64,000 bases of DNA from Iodobacter arcticus (GTDB taxonomy: Bacteria > Pseudomonadota > Gammaproteobacteria > Burkholderiales > Chitinibacteraceae), in the NCBI RefSeq assembly GCF_042664895.1, contig NZ_JBHTBQ010000033.1, positions 1-64,000 of the forward strand, read 5' to 3'. The notes under the pieces were generated by a model that saw nothing but the letters and a program-made list of their open reading frames with translations, was not told where the DNA came from and searched no databases. Positions within the stretch are counted from its first letter, which is position 1. Each line of letters begins with the position of its first letter. The position numbers and the translations under genes were made by a program. This document shows positions 9,073 to 17,773 of this stretch, piece by piece.

Positions 9073-9756
9073 ATGATTGCTCGTCTTGCCGTTGCGGCAA
9101 TGATTGCCGTGTTGCTTGCCGCTTGTACCACGCCACCCTCAGTGATTACTCAGCCGACCACGGCAAGGCCTGCCCAGCCGGTCGTGGCTAGTATCAATAA
9201 TGGCTCTATTTTTCAGCCCAATAGCTCGCGCTTATTGTTTGAAGAAAGAGTGGCCCGCAATATCGGTGATTTGCTCAATATCACCATCGAAGAAAACCTC
9301 GCTGCCGTCAATACCTCCAATAGCAGCAGCAATAAAGCCGGATCGCTTGATTACAGCACCAAGGGCAATATTCCCCTGTTGCCTTTTGATATTGAAAAAT
9401 ATTTTGCGCGCGAGGGCGAGGCTGCGGTTAAGTTAGCAGGAACGAATAAATTTGAAGGCAAGGGCGCGACCAATAGCACCAATACGTTTAAAGGCACGAT
9501 TTCAGTGACGGTGGTTGATTTGCTGGCAAATGGCAATTTGATTGTGGGTGGTGAGAAACAAGTTGCAGTGAATAATCAAATTAATACGCTACGCTTTACA
9601 GGTGTGATTAACCCGCTCGACATAAAGGCTGGCAATACCATTTCATCCAATAAAGTAGCCGATGCGCGTATCGAGCAATTGGGCGTTGGCTCTATGGCCG
9701 ATGCCAATACCATAGGCTGGCTGCAGCGGTTTTTCTTAAATGTGATGCCGTTTTAA
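9073..9756 (+). CDS. flgH: Flagellar L-ring lipoprotein FlgH
   Basis: 227 residues. The N-terminal signal peptide ends in a lipobox LLAAC with the lipidated Cys at residue 18. FlgH forms the L ring in the outer membrane around the rod. Conserved segments: SIFQPNSSRLLFEERVARNIGD, seen as two blocks, LNITIEENLAAVNTSNS, and the C-terminal VADARIEQLGVGSMADANTIGW. It is 16 bp after flgG. Confidence 0.95.
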   Translation: MIARLAVAAMIAVLLAACTTPPSVITQPTTARPAQPVVASINNGSIFQPNSSRLLFEERVARNIGDLLNITIEENLAAVNTSNSSSNKAGSLDYSTKGNIPLLPFDIEKYFAREGEAAVKLAGTNKFEGKGATNSTNTFKGTISVTVVDLLANGNLIVGGEKQVAVNNQINTLRFTGVINPLDIKAGNTISSNKVADARIEQLGVGSMADANTIGWLQRFFLNVMPF

Positions 9757-9804
9757 AATTTGTGCTTTGGTGTTTTTAAAATGTTGTCTGAATAGGTTGT
9801 GTGT

Positions 9805-10896
9805 ATGTCTCGCTTTGCCCTGATCTGCTGTTTTTTATTTGCGCTGGTGCCTGCTCATGCTGAAAAGCTCAAAGAGCTGGCATCGGTTGCTGGCGTGCGT
9901 AATAACCAGTTGGTGGGCTATGGCCTCGTGGTAGGTCTGGATGGTAGTGGCGATCAAACCACGCAAACGCCGTTTACCGTGCAGTCGGTAGTGAATATGC
10001 TGACCAATCTAGGGATTCAAGTACCGAGCGGTGGCAATTTACAGTTAAAAAATGTGGCAGCGGTAACCGTCACCTCCACTTTGCCTGCGTTTGCAAGGCC
10101 GGGTCAGCCCTTGGACGTGACGATCTCCTCGATTGGTAATGCCAAGTCTTTGCGCGGCGGAGCGCTCCTGATGGCGCCGCTGAAAGGGGCCGACGGGCAA
10201 ATTTACGCTATGGCTCAGGGGAATATTATTGTGGCTGGGGCGGGGGCATCGGCGGGTGGATCAAGCACTCAGGTTAACCAGCTGGCAACAGGCCGTATTC
10301 CATCGGGGGCGACGGTTGAAAAATCAGTGCCTACTTTATTAGGCAATGGCGAGTTTATTCAGCTGGAGCTATTGACGACCGATTTTACGACCGCCAATCG
10401 CGTGGTGAATGCGGTGAATGCGCAGTATCCAAGCACGGCTGTGGCTTTGGATGGGCGAGTGATTCAAGTACGTGCACCGCAAGATAATAATTTACGCGTG
10501 GCGTTTTTATCACGCTTAGAAAACATTGATGTCACCCCCGCAGAATCCAGCCCTAAGGTGATTATCAATGCGCGCACGGGCTCGATTGTGATGAATCAGG
10601 CGGTTAAGTTGGATAGCTGCGCCATTGCGCATGGCAATTTAACCGTGACGATTACGGCAGAAAATACCGTGGTGCAGCCTAATCCTTTGGCTGGCGGTAA
10701 AACCACTAAAGTGCAAAATGCCGATATTCAGATTCAGTCTGATAAAGGGCCTATCGTGCGTCTGCCAAAATCCAGCACCTTGCGCGATGTGGTACGGGCG
10801 CTGAACGCGGTAGGAGCAACGCCGCAGGATTTATTGGCGATTTTGCAAGCCATGAAAGCGGCAGGCGCTTTGAAGGCTGAGCTAGAAGTGATTTGA
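9805..10896 (+). CDS. flgI: Flagellar P-ring protein FlgI
   Basis: About 363 residues from the ATG at 9805 (a GTG two codons upstream is less likely). It has a cleavable signal peptide ending near AHAEKL. FlgI forms the periplasmic P ring. The signature KELASVAGVRNNQLVGYGLV follows, with FTVQSVVNMLTNLGI and the C-terminal LRDVVRALNAVGATPQDLLA. Length and sequence are typical. It lies 48 bp after flgH. Confidence 0.95.
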   Translation: MSRFALICCFLFALVPAHAEKLKELASVAGVRNNQLVGYGLVVGLDGSGDQTTQTPFTVQSVVNMLTNLGIQVPSGGNLQLKNVAAVTVTSTLPAFARPGQPLDVTISSIGNAKSLRGGALLMAPLKGADGQIYAMAQGNIIVAGAGASAGGSSTQVNQLATGRIPSGATVEKSVPTLLGNGEFIQLELLTTDFTTANRVVNAVNAQYPSTAVALDGRVIQVRAPQDNNLRVAFLSRLENIDVTPAESSPKVIINARTGSIVMNQAVKLDSCAIAHGNLTVTITAENTVVQPNPLAGGKTTKVQNADIQIQSDKGPIVRLPKSSTLRDVVRALNAVGATPQDLLAILQAMKAAGALKAELEVI

Positions 10897-10953
10897 TAGC
10901 TGATGAGTATTTCTTAATCATTGCTTGATCAGGGGATACTTTGAATTACGCTT

Positions 10954-10988
10954 TCCCGACTCCCGACTCCCGACTCCCGACTCCCGAC
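10954..10988. repeat. Heptanucleotide tandem repeat TCCCGAC x5
   Basis: Five perfect head-to-tail copies of TCCCGAC plus a partial sixth, in the flgI-flgJ gap about 55 bp before the flgJ start. Such arrays can change copy number by slippage. Here that would alter only spacing, not a reading frame. Confidence 0.85.
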
Positions 10989-11044
10989 TCCGGCATAGTT
11001 ATTGCTTCATACCTGCTTAATACTTTTATTAAGCGCGGCCCCGT

Positions 11045-11902
11045 ATGATCTCCTCTGCTACTCCATCCAGTAATGAGCTTGCCATTGATGTGCGCGGTGT
11101 AGACAGTCTGCGCCAGCTGGCTCGTCAAGATCCAAGCAAGGCCGCACTGGCGGTAGCGCGTGAGTTTGAAGCATTGCTGACTAATCAGATGCTTAAATCC
11201 ATGCGGGAAGCCACACCTCAATACGATGAGATGGAATCAGATACGGCCAATATGTTCCGTGGCATGCACGATCAGCAGCTTTCTCAAATGTGGTCTAAGC
11301 AGGGCGGGGTGGGTTTTGCTGAGTCGATTGTGCGGCAAATTGAATTGCAGCGTGATCCTTCGCTCTATCAAAAATCTTCGCCTTCATTTCATAACAGTTT
11401 GCCTGCGGCAAAAGCCGCCGAGGTTTCGGCAAAAGGTGCCGTTTTAAGCGGTGATTCTTTTGCTTCTAAATTGGCGGCTAATGCAGAAGGTGCTGCGGCA
11501 TCGCTGGGCGTGTCACCGCATGTGCTTGTGGCGCACGCCGCTTTAGAATCGGGCTGGGGTAAAAAGCCGATTAAAGATGCTGCGGGGAGCGATAGCCATA
11601 ATTTATTTGGCATTAAAGCCACTAAAGACTGGAAAGGCAAAACCACAGATATTGTGACAACAGAGTTTGTGGGTGGGCAGGCACAAAAACGGATAGAGAC
11701 TTTTCGTGTTTATGATTCTTATGCCGATGCTTTTCATGATTATGCCAGCCTGATTAAGCGCCGCTATAGCGATGCTGTAGGGCAAGGGGCGAATGCGCAG
11801 GGCTATGCCAAAGCCTTGCAATCGGGCGGCTATGCCACTGATCCACAATATGCCAATAAATTAACGCAAGTGGCTGAGCAATTACGCCGCCAGCTTGCGT
11901 AA
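11045..11902 (+). CDS. flgJ: Peptidoglycan hydrolase and rod scaffold FlgJ
   Basis: 285 residues, two domains. Residues ~30-100 (VAREFEALLTNQMLKSMREA through MFRGMHDQQLSQMWSKQGG) are the rod-capping scaffold. Residues ~140-285 are a GH73-type muramidase, with HAALESGWGKK holding the probable catalytic Glu near 168 and HNLFGIKATKDWKG downstream. It opens the cell wall for the growing rod. The dual-domain form is the one usual in beta- and gammaproteobacteria. It is the last gene before the FliA-type promoter of flgKL. Confidence 0.95.
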   Translation: MISSATPSSNELAIDVRGVDSLRQLARQDPSKAALAVAREFEALLTNQMLKSMREATPQYDEMESDTANMFRGMHDQQLSQMWSKQGGVGFAESIVRQIELQRDPSLYQKSSPSFHNSLPAAKAAEVSAKGAVLSGDSFASKLAANAEGAAASLGVSPHVLVAHAALESGWGKKPIKDAAGSDSHNLFGIKATKDWKGKTTDIVTTEFVGGQAQKRIETFRVYDSYADAFHDYASLIKRRYSDAVGQGANAQGYAKALQSGGYATDPQYANKLTQVAEQLRRQLA

Positions 11903-11947
11903 GCAATTAAACCTGAGGCTGCAAAAACCACAGGTTTTGAGCTGCCT

Positions 11948-11974
11948 TTAAGTATTGGCAGTTTGTGCCGATAA
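11948..11974 (+). promoter_or_regulatory. Sigma-28 (FliA) promoter of flgKL
   Basis: A -35 element TTAAGTAT and a perfect -10 element GCCGATAA are 11 bases apart. This matches TAAAGTTT-N11-GCCGATAA at 14 of 16 positions with exact spacing. The flgK ATG lies 23 bases downstream. It indicates late-class (FliA-dependent) expression of the hook-filament junction genes. Confidence 0.8.
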
Positions 11975-11996
11975 ATAGTAGCAAAGGAGTTGCATC

Positions 11997-14234
11997 ATGG
12001 GCGCCAGTGTATTTGGTATTGGTTTAAGTGGCTTAAACGCAGCCAGCTTGGGTTTAAGTACGACAGGTCATAATATTGCGAATGCCAATACGCAGGGCTA
12101 TTCACGTCAGAGCATTAAGCAAAGTGCGCCTTATCCGCAATATACGGGCAGTGGCTTCACCGGGCTTGGTGTGCGTGTGGATACAGTGCAGCGCTCATAT
12201 GATGAGTTTTTAACCAAGCAAGTGCAGACTGCCGTATCGCAAGATAGCTATTACGGTACGTATCAGGCTGAAATCAAACAAGTGGATAATCTGGTGGCCG
12301 ATCCGGCAGCGGGTGTATCGCCTGTTTTGCAATCGTTTTTTAGTGCGGTGCAGGGGATTGCCACCAACCCGGCTTCTTTGCCTGCCCGTCAGTCTTTAAT
12401 GAGTAATGGACAGGGCTTGGTAAATCGTTTTCAGGTGTTTGATCAGCGTTTGCTGGAAATGCGGCAAGGGGTGAATGGCAGTTTGGTAAGTGCAGCAGAT
12501 CATGTCACCGCGCTTTCTAAGCAAATTGCACAAATTAATGGCCAGATTGCGGTATCAAGTAGTGGCGGGCAGTTTCCTAATGATTTATTAGATCAGCGCG
12601 ATCAGATGGTGCTGGATTTAAACAGCTTAGTGAAGGCAACGACCATTAAGCAAAGCGATGGCACACTGAATGTATTTATTGGTAATGGGCAAAACTTAGT
12701 GGTGGGGGGGACGGCATATTCAATTGCGGCCAAGCCGTCGGCTAGTGACCCGCAGCGGCTTACTATTGTGTATACCCAAGGCTCGCTTGATGCAGAAATC
12801 CCTGAAACAATGCTTACTGGGGGCAAGTTGGGTGGTTTGTTGGAGTATCGAAACAAAACACTGGATGCCGCCGATAATGCCATCGCACGGATGGCCTTGG
12901 TGCTGGGGCAAACCTTCAATGCCCAGATGCGTCAGGGGCAAGATTTATACGGCAATATGGGGACGAATTTCTTTGATTATCAGCAAAGTAATTTGTCATT
13001 AACCCATACCGTTGCAGGGGTAAGCACTGTATTTGCTACCGTGAGCTTACCAACGGGCGTAAAAAGCGTGGCGAGTGATTATTCGCTGACGTTTACCGGC
13101 GTAGCTGGAAGTGAATACAGCATCACCCGTTTGTCAGATAACGTAAGCCAAACAGTGAGCGCTGCAGTGATGGGGACCAACCCAACTGTTTTGGGCTTGA
13201 ACTGGGGTGTGCCGGGCGTGATGGCTGCGGGTGAAACAGTGGGAATCAGCATGCCTCCTGCTGTGGGTAATGTGTTGTCTAATCGGAATAATACCGTGCC
13301 TGTGCCGCCTTTACTTGCCCCTTTATTGGGGGGGTATATTGAGGATGTAAGCAAAGTTCAGGCGAGTGATTACGAAGTGTTTTATGACGGTGCGGATTAT
13401 CAGATTACCCGCCAGTCTGATGGCCAGCGAACCATGATTACTGGCGCGCAGTTCACGGATAATGCCAACTCCCTCAGTATTGATGGATTGCGTCTTCGTT
13501 TTTCACAGGGCGCACCAAGTAGCGGCGATCGCTTTATGGTTCAGCCTTTTGCTGGCTTTAGCCGTGGCATGGCGATCAAACCCACTGATCCACGTGTGTT
13601 GGCCGCTGGTGTGGCTATTATTTCGGATACCCAGCGCACTAATACAGGTACGGGTAAAATTGGGCAGGTTGCTGTGGATACGCCGTCTGCGCTCACAACG
13701 ACCTCGGCAGCGAACCCTGCATTAAAAAATCTGGTAAATATTACATTTACTACACCCACTACTTACACCCTTACTGATACCGTTACAGGGTCGGTTTCTG
13801 CCCCGACAACTTATACAGCAGGACAAACAATTTCATTGAATGGCTGGAATGTAAAAATTGATGGGCAGCCAGCGCAAGGGGATAAATTTTCGATTAAACC
13901 GGGTACAGCTCAAGATGCTGACGGGCGAAATGCTTTGAAATTGGGCGAATTGCAAAGCCGTAAAATTATTGATGGAAATCGCTCTAATTATCAGGAAGCG
14001 TACGGGCAGATGGTGGCAGTGATTGGTGCAAAAACCAATGAAGTGAATATTATGTCTACGGCACAAACTGAGGTGCTGAAACAAGCCGAAATCTCTCGTG
14101 ATTCTGTTTCGGCGGTGAATCTGGATGAAGAAGCGGCTAATTTATTGCGCTATCAACAGGCTTATCAGGCATCCAGTAAAGTGATTCAAATTGCTCAGCA
14201 AGCTTTTGATGCCATTGTGCGGATTGGTGGTTAA
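11997..14234 (+). CDS. flgK: Flagellar hook-associated protein FlgK (HAP1)
   Basis: 745 residues, clearly longer than the ~550 of enteric FlgK. FlgK is the first junction protein between hook and filament. The N-terminus GIGLSGLNAASLGLSTTGHN, then IANANTQGYSRQ, and the C-terminus VNLDEEAANLLRYQQAYQAS are conserved. The extra length is in the central surface-exposed part (~330-620), rich in Thr, Ser, Val and Gly. AAAGGAG lies 7 bases before the ATG. Co-expressed with flgL from the FliA-type site. Confidence 0.95.
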   Translation: MGASVFGIGLSGLNAASLGLSTTGHNIANANTQGYSRQSIKQSAPYPQYTGSGFTGLGVRVDTVQRSYDEFLTKQVQTAVSQDSYYGTYQAEIKQVDNLVADPAAGVSPVLQSFFSAVQGIATNPASLPARQSLMSNGQGLVNRFQVFDQRLLEMRQGVNGSLVSAADHVTALSKQIAQINGQIAVSSSGGQFPNDLLDQRDQMVLDLNSLVKATTIKQSDGTLNVFIGNGQNLVVGGTAYSIAAKPSASDPQRLTIVYTQGSLDAEIPETMLTGGKLGGLLEYRNKTLDAADNAIARMALVLGQTFNAQMRQGQDLYGNMGTNFFDYQQSNLSLTHTVAGVSTVFATVSLPTGVKSVASDYSLTFTGVAGSEYSITRLSDNVSQTVSAAVMGTNPTVLGLNWGVPGVMAAGETVGISMPPAVGNVLSNRNNTVPVPPLLAPLLGGYIEDVSKVQASDYEVFYDGADYQITRQSDGQRTMITGAQFTDNANSLSIDGLRLRFSQGAPSSGDRFMVQPFAGFSRGMAIKPTDPRVLAAGVAIISDTQRTNTGTGKIGQVAVDTPSALTTTSAANPALKNLVNITFTTPTTYTLTDTVTGSVSAPTTYTAGQTISLNGWNVKIDGQPAQGDKFSIKPGTAQDADGRNALKLGELQSRKIIDGNRSNYQEAYGQMVAVIGAKTNEVNIMSTAQTEVLKQAEISRDSVSAVNLDEEAANLLRYQQAYQASSKVIQIAQQAFDAIVRIGG

Positions 14235-14279
14235 GGCGGCGTTATCGCGGCCTACCGGTATTTATAAGGAATAAATAGC

Positions 14280-15734
14280 ATGCGTATCGCAACGACCACC
14301 ATTTATAAGCAGGGTGCTGCGGAGTTGCAGCGGCATCAGAGCGTGCAAGCAAAGTTGCAAAATCAATTGTCAACCGGGCGGCGTGTGCTGACACCGGCTG
14401 ATGATCCTATTTCATCGGCAAAAGCCTTGGACGTGATGCAAGCCAAAGAGCTGAATGATCAATATGCCGTGAATAGTAAAACGGCCGATTCAGCCATGCG
14501 CTTGTCTGAAGCCACCATGCAGCAAGTGACCGAGTTATTGCATGATATTTATTCTCTGGCGGTGAAAGCGGGCAATCCTTCGCAAACCGTTGCAGAAAAA
14601 AAGCTGCTTGATGCAGAGTTGCAGGGTCAGTACAAGCAAATGATAAGCCTTGCCAATGCAACCGATGGCACGGGCTCTTATCTTTACTCCGGTTTTAAGG
14701 GCACAACACAGCCTTTTACTGAAACATCATTTGGCAATGTGCAATATTTTGGGGACGACGGGCAGCGTCAGATGCAAATTTCTGGCTCCCGGCAGATTCC
14801 TGTGTCTGAATCGGGCTATCAGATTTTCCAGGCAGCCCGCACAGGTAATGGTAGTTTTGTGAGCTCGGCAAATGGCGTCGCGCCTGGCAATAGCGGTAGC
14901 GGCGTGATTAGCCCCGGCGAAGTGGTTGATTTAACCAAGTGGAATGACCCCACTCATTCGCAAAAATTTAAAGTTGAATTTCAATCCGTGAATGATCCGG
15001 CTAATCCGGGTAAGCCACTGATTAGTTATGATTTAATTGATAATCAGCCTTTTCTTGCGGATGGCGTAACGGCGAATACTAATTTTAATAAATCCATTGT
15101 GGATGGCTACGATTACACCGCTGTGCCTGTCAGACCGGCTATTCCCGGTACGCTGAATAATTACCCCCGTGCCTATTTGCCAGGCGGAGATATTGAATTT
15201 AAAAAAATTGCGAGTGATCCTATTGCAATGCCTGCATGGGATTACGGTATTAAGATGAATGTTACTGGTAAACCCAGTGTGGTGATTGGCGCGCTGGGTA
15301 GCAATGCTACGCCAACCGGATCGGTGTCTAGCAGTACTTTGGATTCATTTAATATTGATCCTAGCCGTAATAATGGCGATATTTTCCAAACCATGAAGGT
15401 GTTTTCTGATGCTTTGAATGCGTATCAGACTAGCCCAACAGGGATGGCTAATTTTCAGAATCAGCTGAATTCTGTTTTGCAAAATACCAGCAATGTGCTG
15501 ACTAATGTGTTGTCTTCTCAAGGAAGTATGGGGGCGCGTATGGCTGAAACGCAGTCGGTGCAAAACACCAATGGCGATCTTAAAGTGCAGTACGGGCAAA
15601 CATTATCCGGCTTGCAGGATTTGGATTATGCCGAGGCGCTGAGCGATTTCTCCCTTACCCAGACGCTGCTCGAGGCTTCACGCAAATCTTTTTCACAAGT
15701 GCAAGGCTTGAGCTTATTTCAGTACATTAGTTAA
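14280..15734 (+). CDS. flgL: Flagellar hook-associated protein FlgL (HAP3)
   Basis: 484 residues against ~320 for enteric FlgL. It joins FlgK to the flagellin filament. The flagellin-like N-terminus has IATTTIYKQGAAELQRHQ, then QNQLSTGRRVLTPADDPISS, and the C-terminus ends LSDFSLTQTLLEASRKSFSQ. The insertion is in the central D2/D3-like part (~160-370), Pro/Asn/Gly-rich. It is 45 bp after flgK and ends the cluster. flgM, flgN and flgA are not in the window. Confidence 0.94.
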   Translation: MRIATTTIYKQGAAELQRHQSVQAKLQNQLSTGRRVLTPADDPISSAKALDVMQAKELNDQYAVNSKTADSAMRLSEATMQQVTELLHDIYSLAVKAGNPSQTVAEKKLLDAELQGQYKQMISLANATDGTGSYLYSGFKGTTQPFTETSFGNVQYFGDDGQRQMQISGSRQIPVSESGYQIFQAARTGNGSFVSSANGVAPGNSGSGVISPGEVVDLTKWNDPTHSQKFKVEFQSVNDPANPGKPLISYDLIDNQPFLADGVTANTNFNKSIVDGYDYTAVPVRPAIPGTLNNYPRAYLPGGDIEFKKIASDPIAMPAWDYGIKMNVTGKPSVVIGALGSNATPTGSVSSSTLDSFNIDPSRNNGDIFQTMKVFSDALNAYQTSPTGMANFQNQLNSVLQNTSNVLTNVLSSQGSMGARMAETQSVQNTNGDLKVQYGQTLSGLQDLDYAEALSDFSLTQTLLEASRKSFSQVQGLSLFQYIS

Positions 15735-15829
15735 TCAGTGAAGGCGAGGCAGGTGTGCCTCGCCTATTCTGAGGCTGCCCGATTATCCCCGTAGACACCT
15801 CGCCACTGACTCCCTGTATCATCTGGCCT

Positions 15830-17182
15830 ATGGCTAAAATCCGATCTTCTTTTATTTGTCAGCTCTGTGGTTCTGCTTCTCCCAAATGGCAAGGGCAATG
15901 CCCCGGCTGCGGCGAGTGGAATACCCTGCAAGAGGGCGTGGCAGAGACCGCGCCCGCTACTCGCTTTCAGTCTTTGGCGGCTGATGGCGCAATTCACCAG
16001 CTCATTGATGTAGAAGCCGCAGAAATCCCCCGAATTGCAACGGGCATGGCCGAGCTTGATCGTGTATTGGGTGGCGGCTTGGTGCCCGGTGGCGTGGTGC
16101 TGATTGGGGGTGACCCCGGTATTGGTAAATCAACGCTCTTACTGCAAGCGATGACTTTGCTTGCGGCTGAACGGCCGGTTTTGTATGTGTCGGGTGAAGA
16201 ATCCCCACAACAAATAGCCCTGCGTGCCAAACGTTTGGGTTTGCCTGCCGGTAAAGTAGCGCTTTATGCTGAAATTGGCTTGGAAAAAATTCTGCTTGCG
16301 CTCGAAAAAGTCGGTCCGCAAGTTGCGGTGATTGACTCGATTCAAACGGTTTATTCCGAGGCGCTGACTTCTGCTCCGGGTAGCGTGGCGCAGGTGAGGG
16401 AATGTGCTGCGCAGCTCACACGCTATGCCAAGCGCACAGGTACAACCATCTTTTTGGTGGGGCATGTCACGAAAGACGGTGCCATTGCCGGGCCGCGTGT
16501 GCTTGAGCATATTGTCGATGCGGTGCTTTATTTTGAAGGTGATACGCACTCCAGTTTTAGACTGATTCGTGCGATAAAAAATCGATTTGGCGCGGTGAAC
16601 GAGTTAGGCGTGTTTGCAATGACCGATAAAGGCCTGCGCGAAGTGTCTAATCCTTCTGCTCTATTTTTGTCGCAGCATAAGGAGCCCGTGCCGGGAAGCT
16701 GCGTCTTGGTGACGCAAGAGGGTACACGGCCCTTGCTGGTGGAGATTCAGGCGCTTGTGGATGATTCACACTCGCCTCAGCCTAAGCGTTTGGCGGTGGG
16801 GGTTGAGCAAAATCGTTTAGCCTTGCTGCTGGCGGTATTACATCGCCACGCAGGGATCGCTGCATTTGATCAGGATGTATTTATTAATGCGGTGGGCGGC
16901 GTGCGGATTGCCGAGCCTGCGGCAGACTTAGCGGTTTTATTAGCGATTGTGTCTTCTTTAAAAAACCGCCCGCTACCAGAAAAATTAGTCGTATTTGGTG
17001 AGGTCGGGCTGGCAGGCGAAGTGAGGCCGGTGCAAAGGGGGCAGGAGCGTTTGCGTGAGGCGGCTAAGCTGGGGTTTACCCACGCGATCGTGCCTAAAGG
17101 CAATCGCCCTCGGCAAAATATTGAGGGCATGACGGTGACGCTGGTTGAGCGTTTAGACGAGGCGGTTAGCGCAGCACTGTAA
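15830..17182 (+). CDS. radA: DNA repair protein RadA (Sms)
   Basis: 450 residues. An N-terminal four-Cys zinc finger (CQLCG...CPGCGEW) is followed by a RecA-like core with Walker A GGDPGIGKSTLL near residue 93, a VIDSIQT Walker B, the RadA-specific KNRFG motif, and a C-terminal Lon-like domain (LAVLLAIVSSLKNRPLP, VVFGEVGLAGEVRPV). RadA drives branch migration of recombination intermediates. It is a solo gene 95 bp after flgL on the same strand and lacks an obvious strong ribosome site. Confidence 0.96.
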   Translation: MAKIRSSFICQLCGSASPKWQGQCPGCGEWNTLQEGVAETAPATRFQSLAADGAIHQLIDVEAAEIPRIATGMAELDRVLGGGLVPGGVVLIGGDPGIGKSTLLLQAMTLLAAERPVLYVSGEESPQQIALRAKRLGLPAGKVALYAEIGLEKILLALEKVGPQVAVIDSIQTVYSEALTSAPGSVAQVRECAAQLTRYAKRTGTTIFLVGHVTKDGAIAGPRVLEHIVDAVLYFEGDTHSSFRLIRAIKNRFGAVNELGVFAMTDKGLREVSNPSALFLSQHKEPVPGSCVLVTQEGTRPLLVEIQALVDDSHSPQPKRLAVGVEQNRLALLLAVLHRHAGIAAFDQDVFINAVGGVRIAEPAADLAVLLAIVSSLKNRPLPEKLVVFGEVGLAGEVRPVQRGQERLREAAKLGFTHAIVPKGNRPRQNIEGMTVTLVERLDEAVSAAL

Positions 17183-17321
17183 GTTTTCTAGTACAATGGG
17201 CTTGAAAAAGATCAGCTCGCCCACATCAATTAAACATTGCTGGCTACTTCTTCCTTCGTCTAGGATTCGATGAGTCTAGTCTTTGAATGAACCCCATTCC
17301 CCCCATGCTGGAGATTTTAAT

Positions 17322-17648
17322 ATGAGTGAACATATCGCGCAGGTTACAGATGCCACGTTTGATGCTGAAGTATTACAAGCGCAAGGCCCTGTTTTGGTTG
17401 ATTATTGGGCTGAATGGTGCGGCCCGTGCAAAATGATTACTCCTATTTTGGAAGAAGTAGGCGCTGAATATGCAGGTCGCCTGAAAGTGACTAAGCTTAA
17501 TATTGATGAAAACCAAGCCACTCCGCCTAAATACGGCATTCGCGGCATCCCAACACTGATGTTGTTTGTGGGCGGTGAAGTGAAGGCAACAAAGGTAGGC
17601 GCGTTGTCAAAATCGCAACTCACTGCATTTCTTGATAGTAATATTTGA
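17322..17648 (+). CDS. trxA: Thioredoxin TrxA
   Basis: 108 residues from the ATG at 17322, preceded by GGAG; an in-frame TTG 39 bases upstream is unlikely. It has the active site WCGPCK, with the fold segments VLVDYWAEWCGPCKMITPIL and YGIRGIPTLMLFVGGE including the cis-Pro. Thioredoxin reduces protein disulfides in the cytoplasm. The trxA-rho-rpmE2 order is conserved in betaproteobacteria. Confidence 0.96.
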   Translation: MSEHIAQVTDATFDAEVLQAQGPVLVDYWAEWCGPCKMITPILEEVGAEYAGRLKVTKLNIDENQATPPKYGIRGIPTLMLFVGGEVKATKVGALSKSQLTAFLDSNI

Positions 17649-17687
17649 CAGCACTAAGTAAACCCATATAGGCTTATGGGTATTCAA

Positions 17688-17722
17688 CTGGGCCAGCCGG
17701 ATATTCTTTTCGGCCCGCCCAG
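17688..17722 (+). promoter_or_regulatory. Hairpin in the rho leader
   Basis: CTGGGC / GCCCAG outer arms with inner GCCG / CGGC pairing in the 125-bp trxA-rho gap. A second 7-bp stem ACCCATA / TATGGGT lies just upstream. Rho is autoregulated through its leader in E. coli; whether this structure does so here is inference. Confidence 0.35.
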
Positions 17723-17773
17723 TATATTAAATTCTATTTTTCCCTTCCTGATTTACTCAAGCGCGCCCTCCCT

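Noticed and set aside
8415..9131. 238-codon open frame on the minus strand across flgG/flgH
   Set aside because: Fully antisense to flgG; composition (His/Arg/Ile-rich) is that of a shadow frame and there is no ribosome site.
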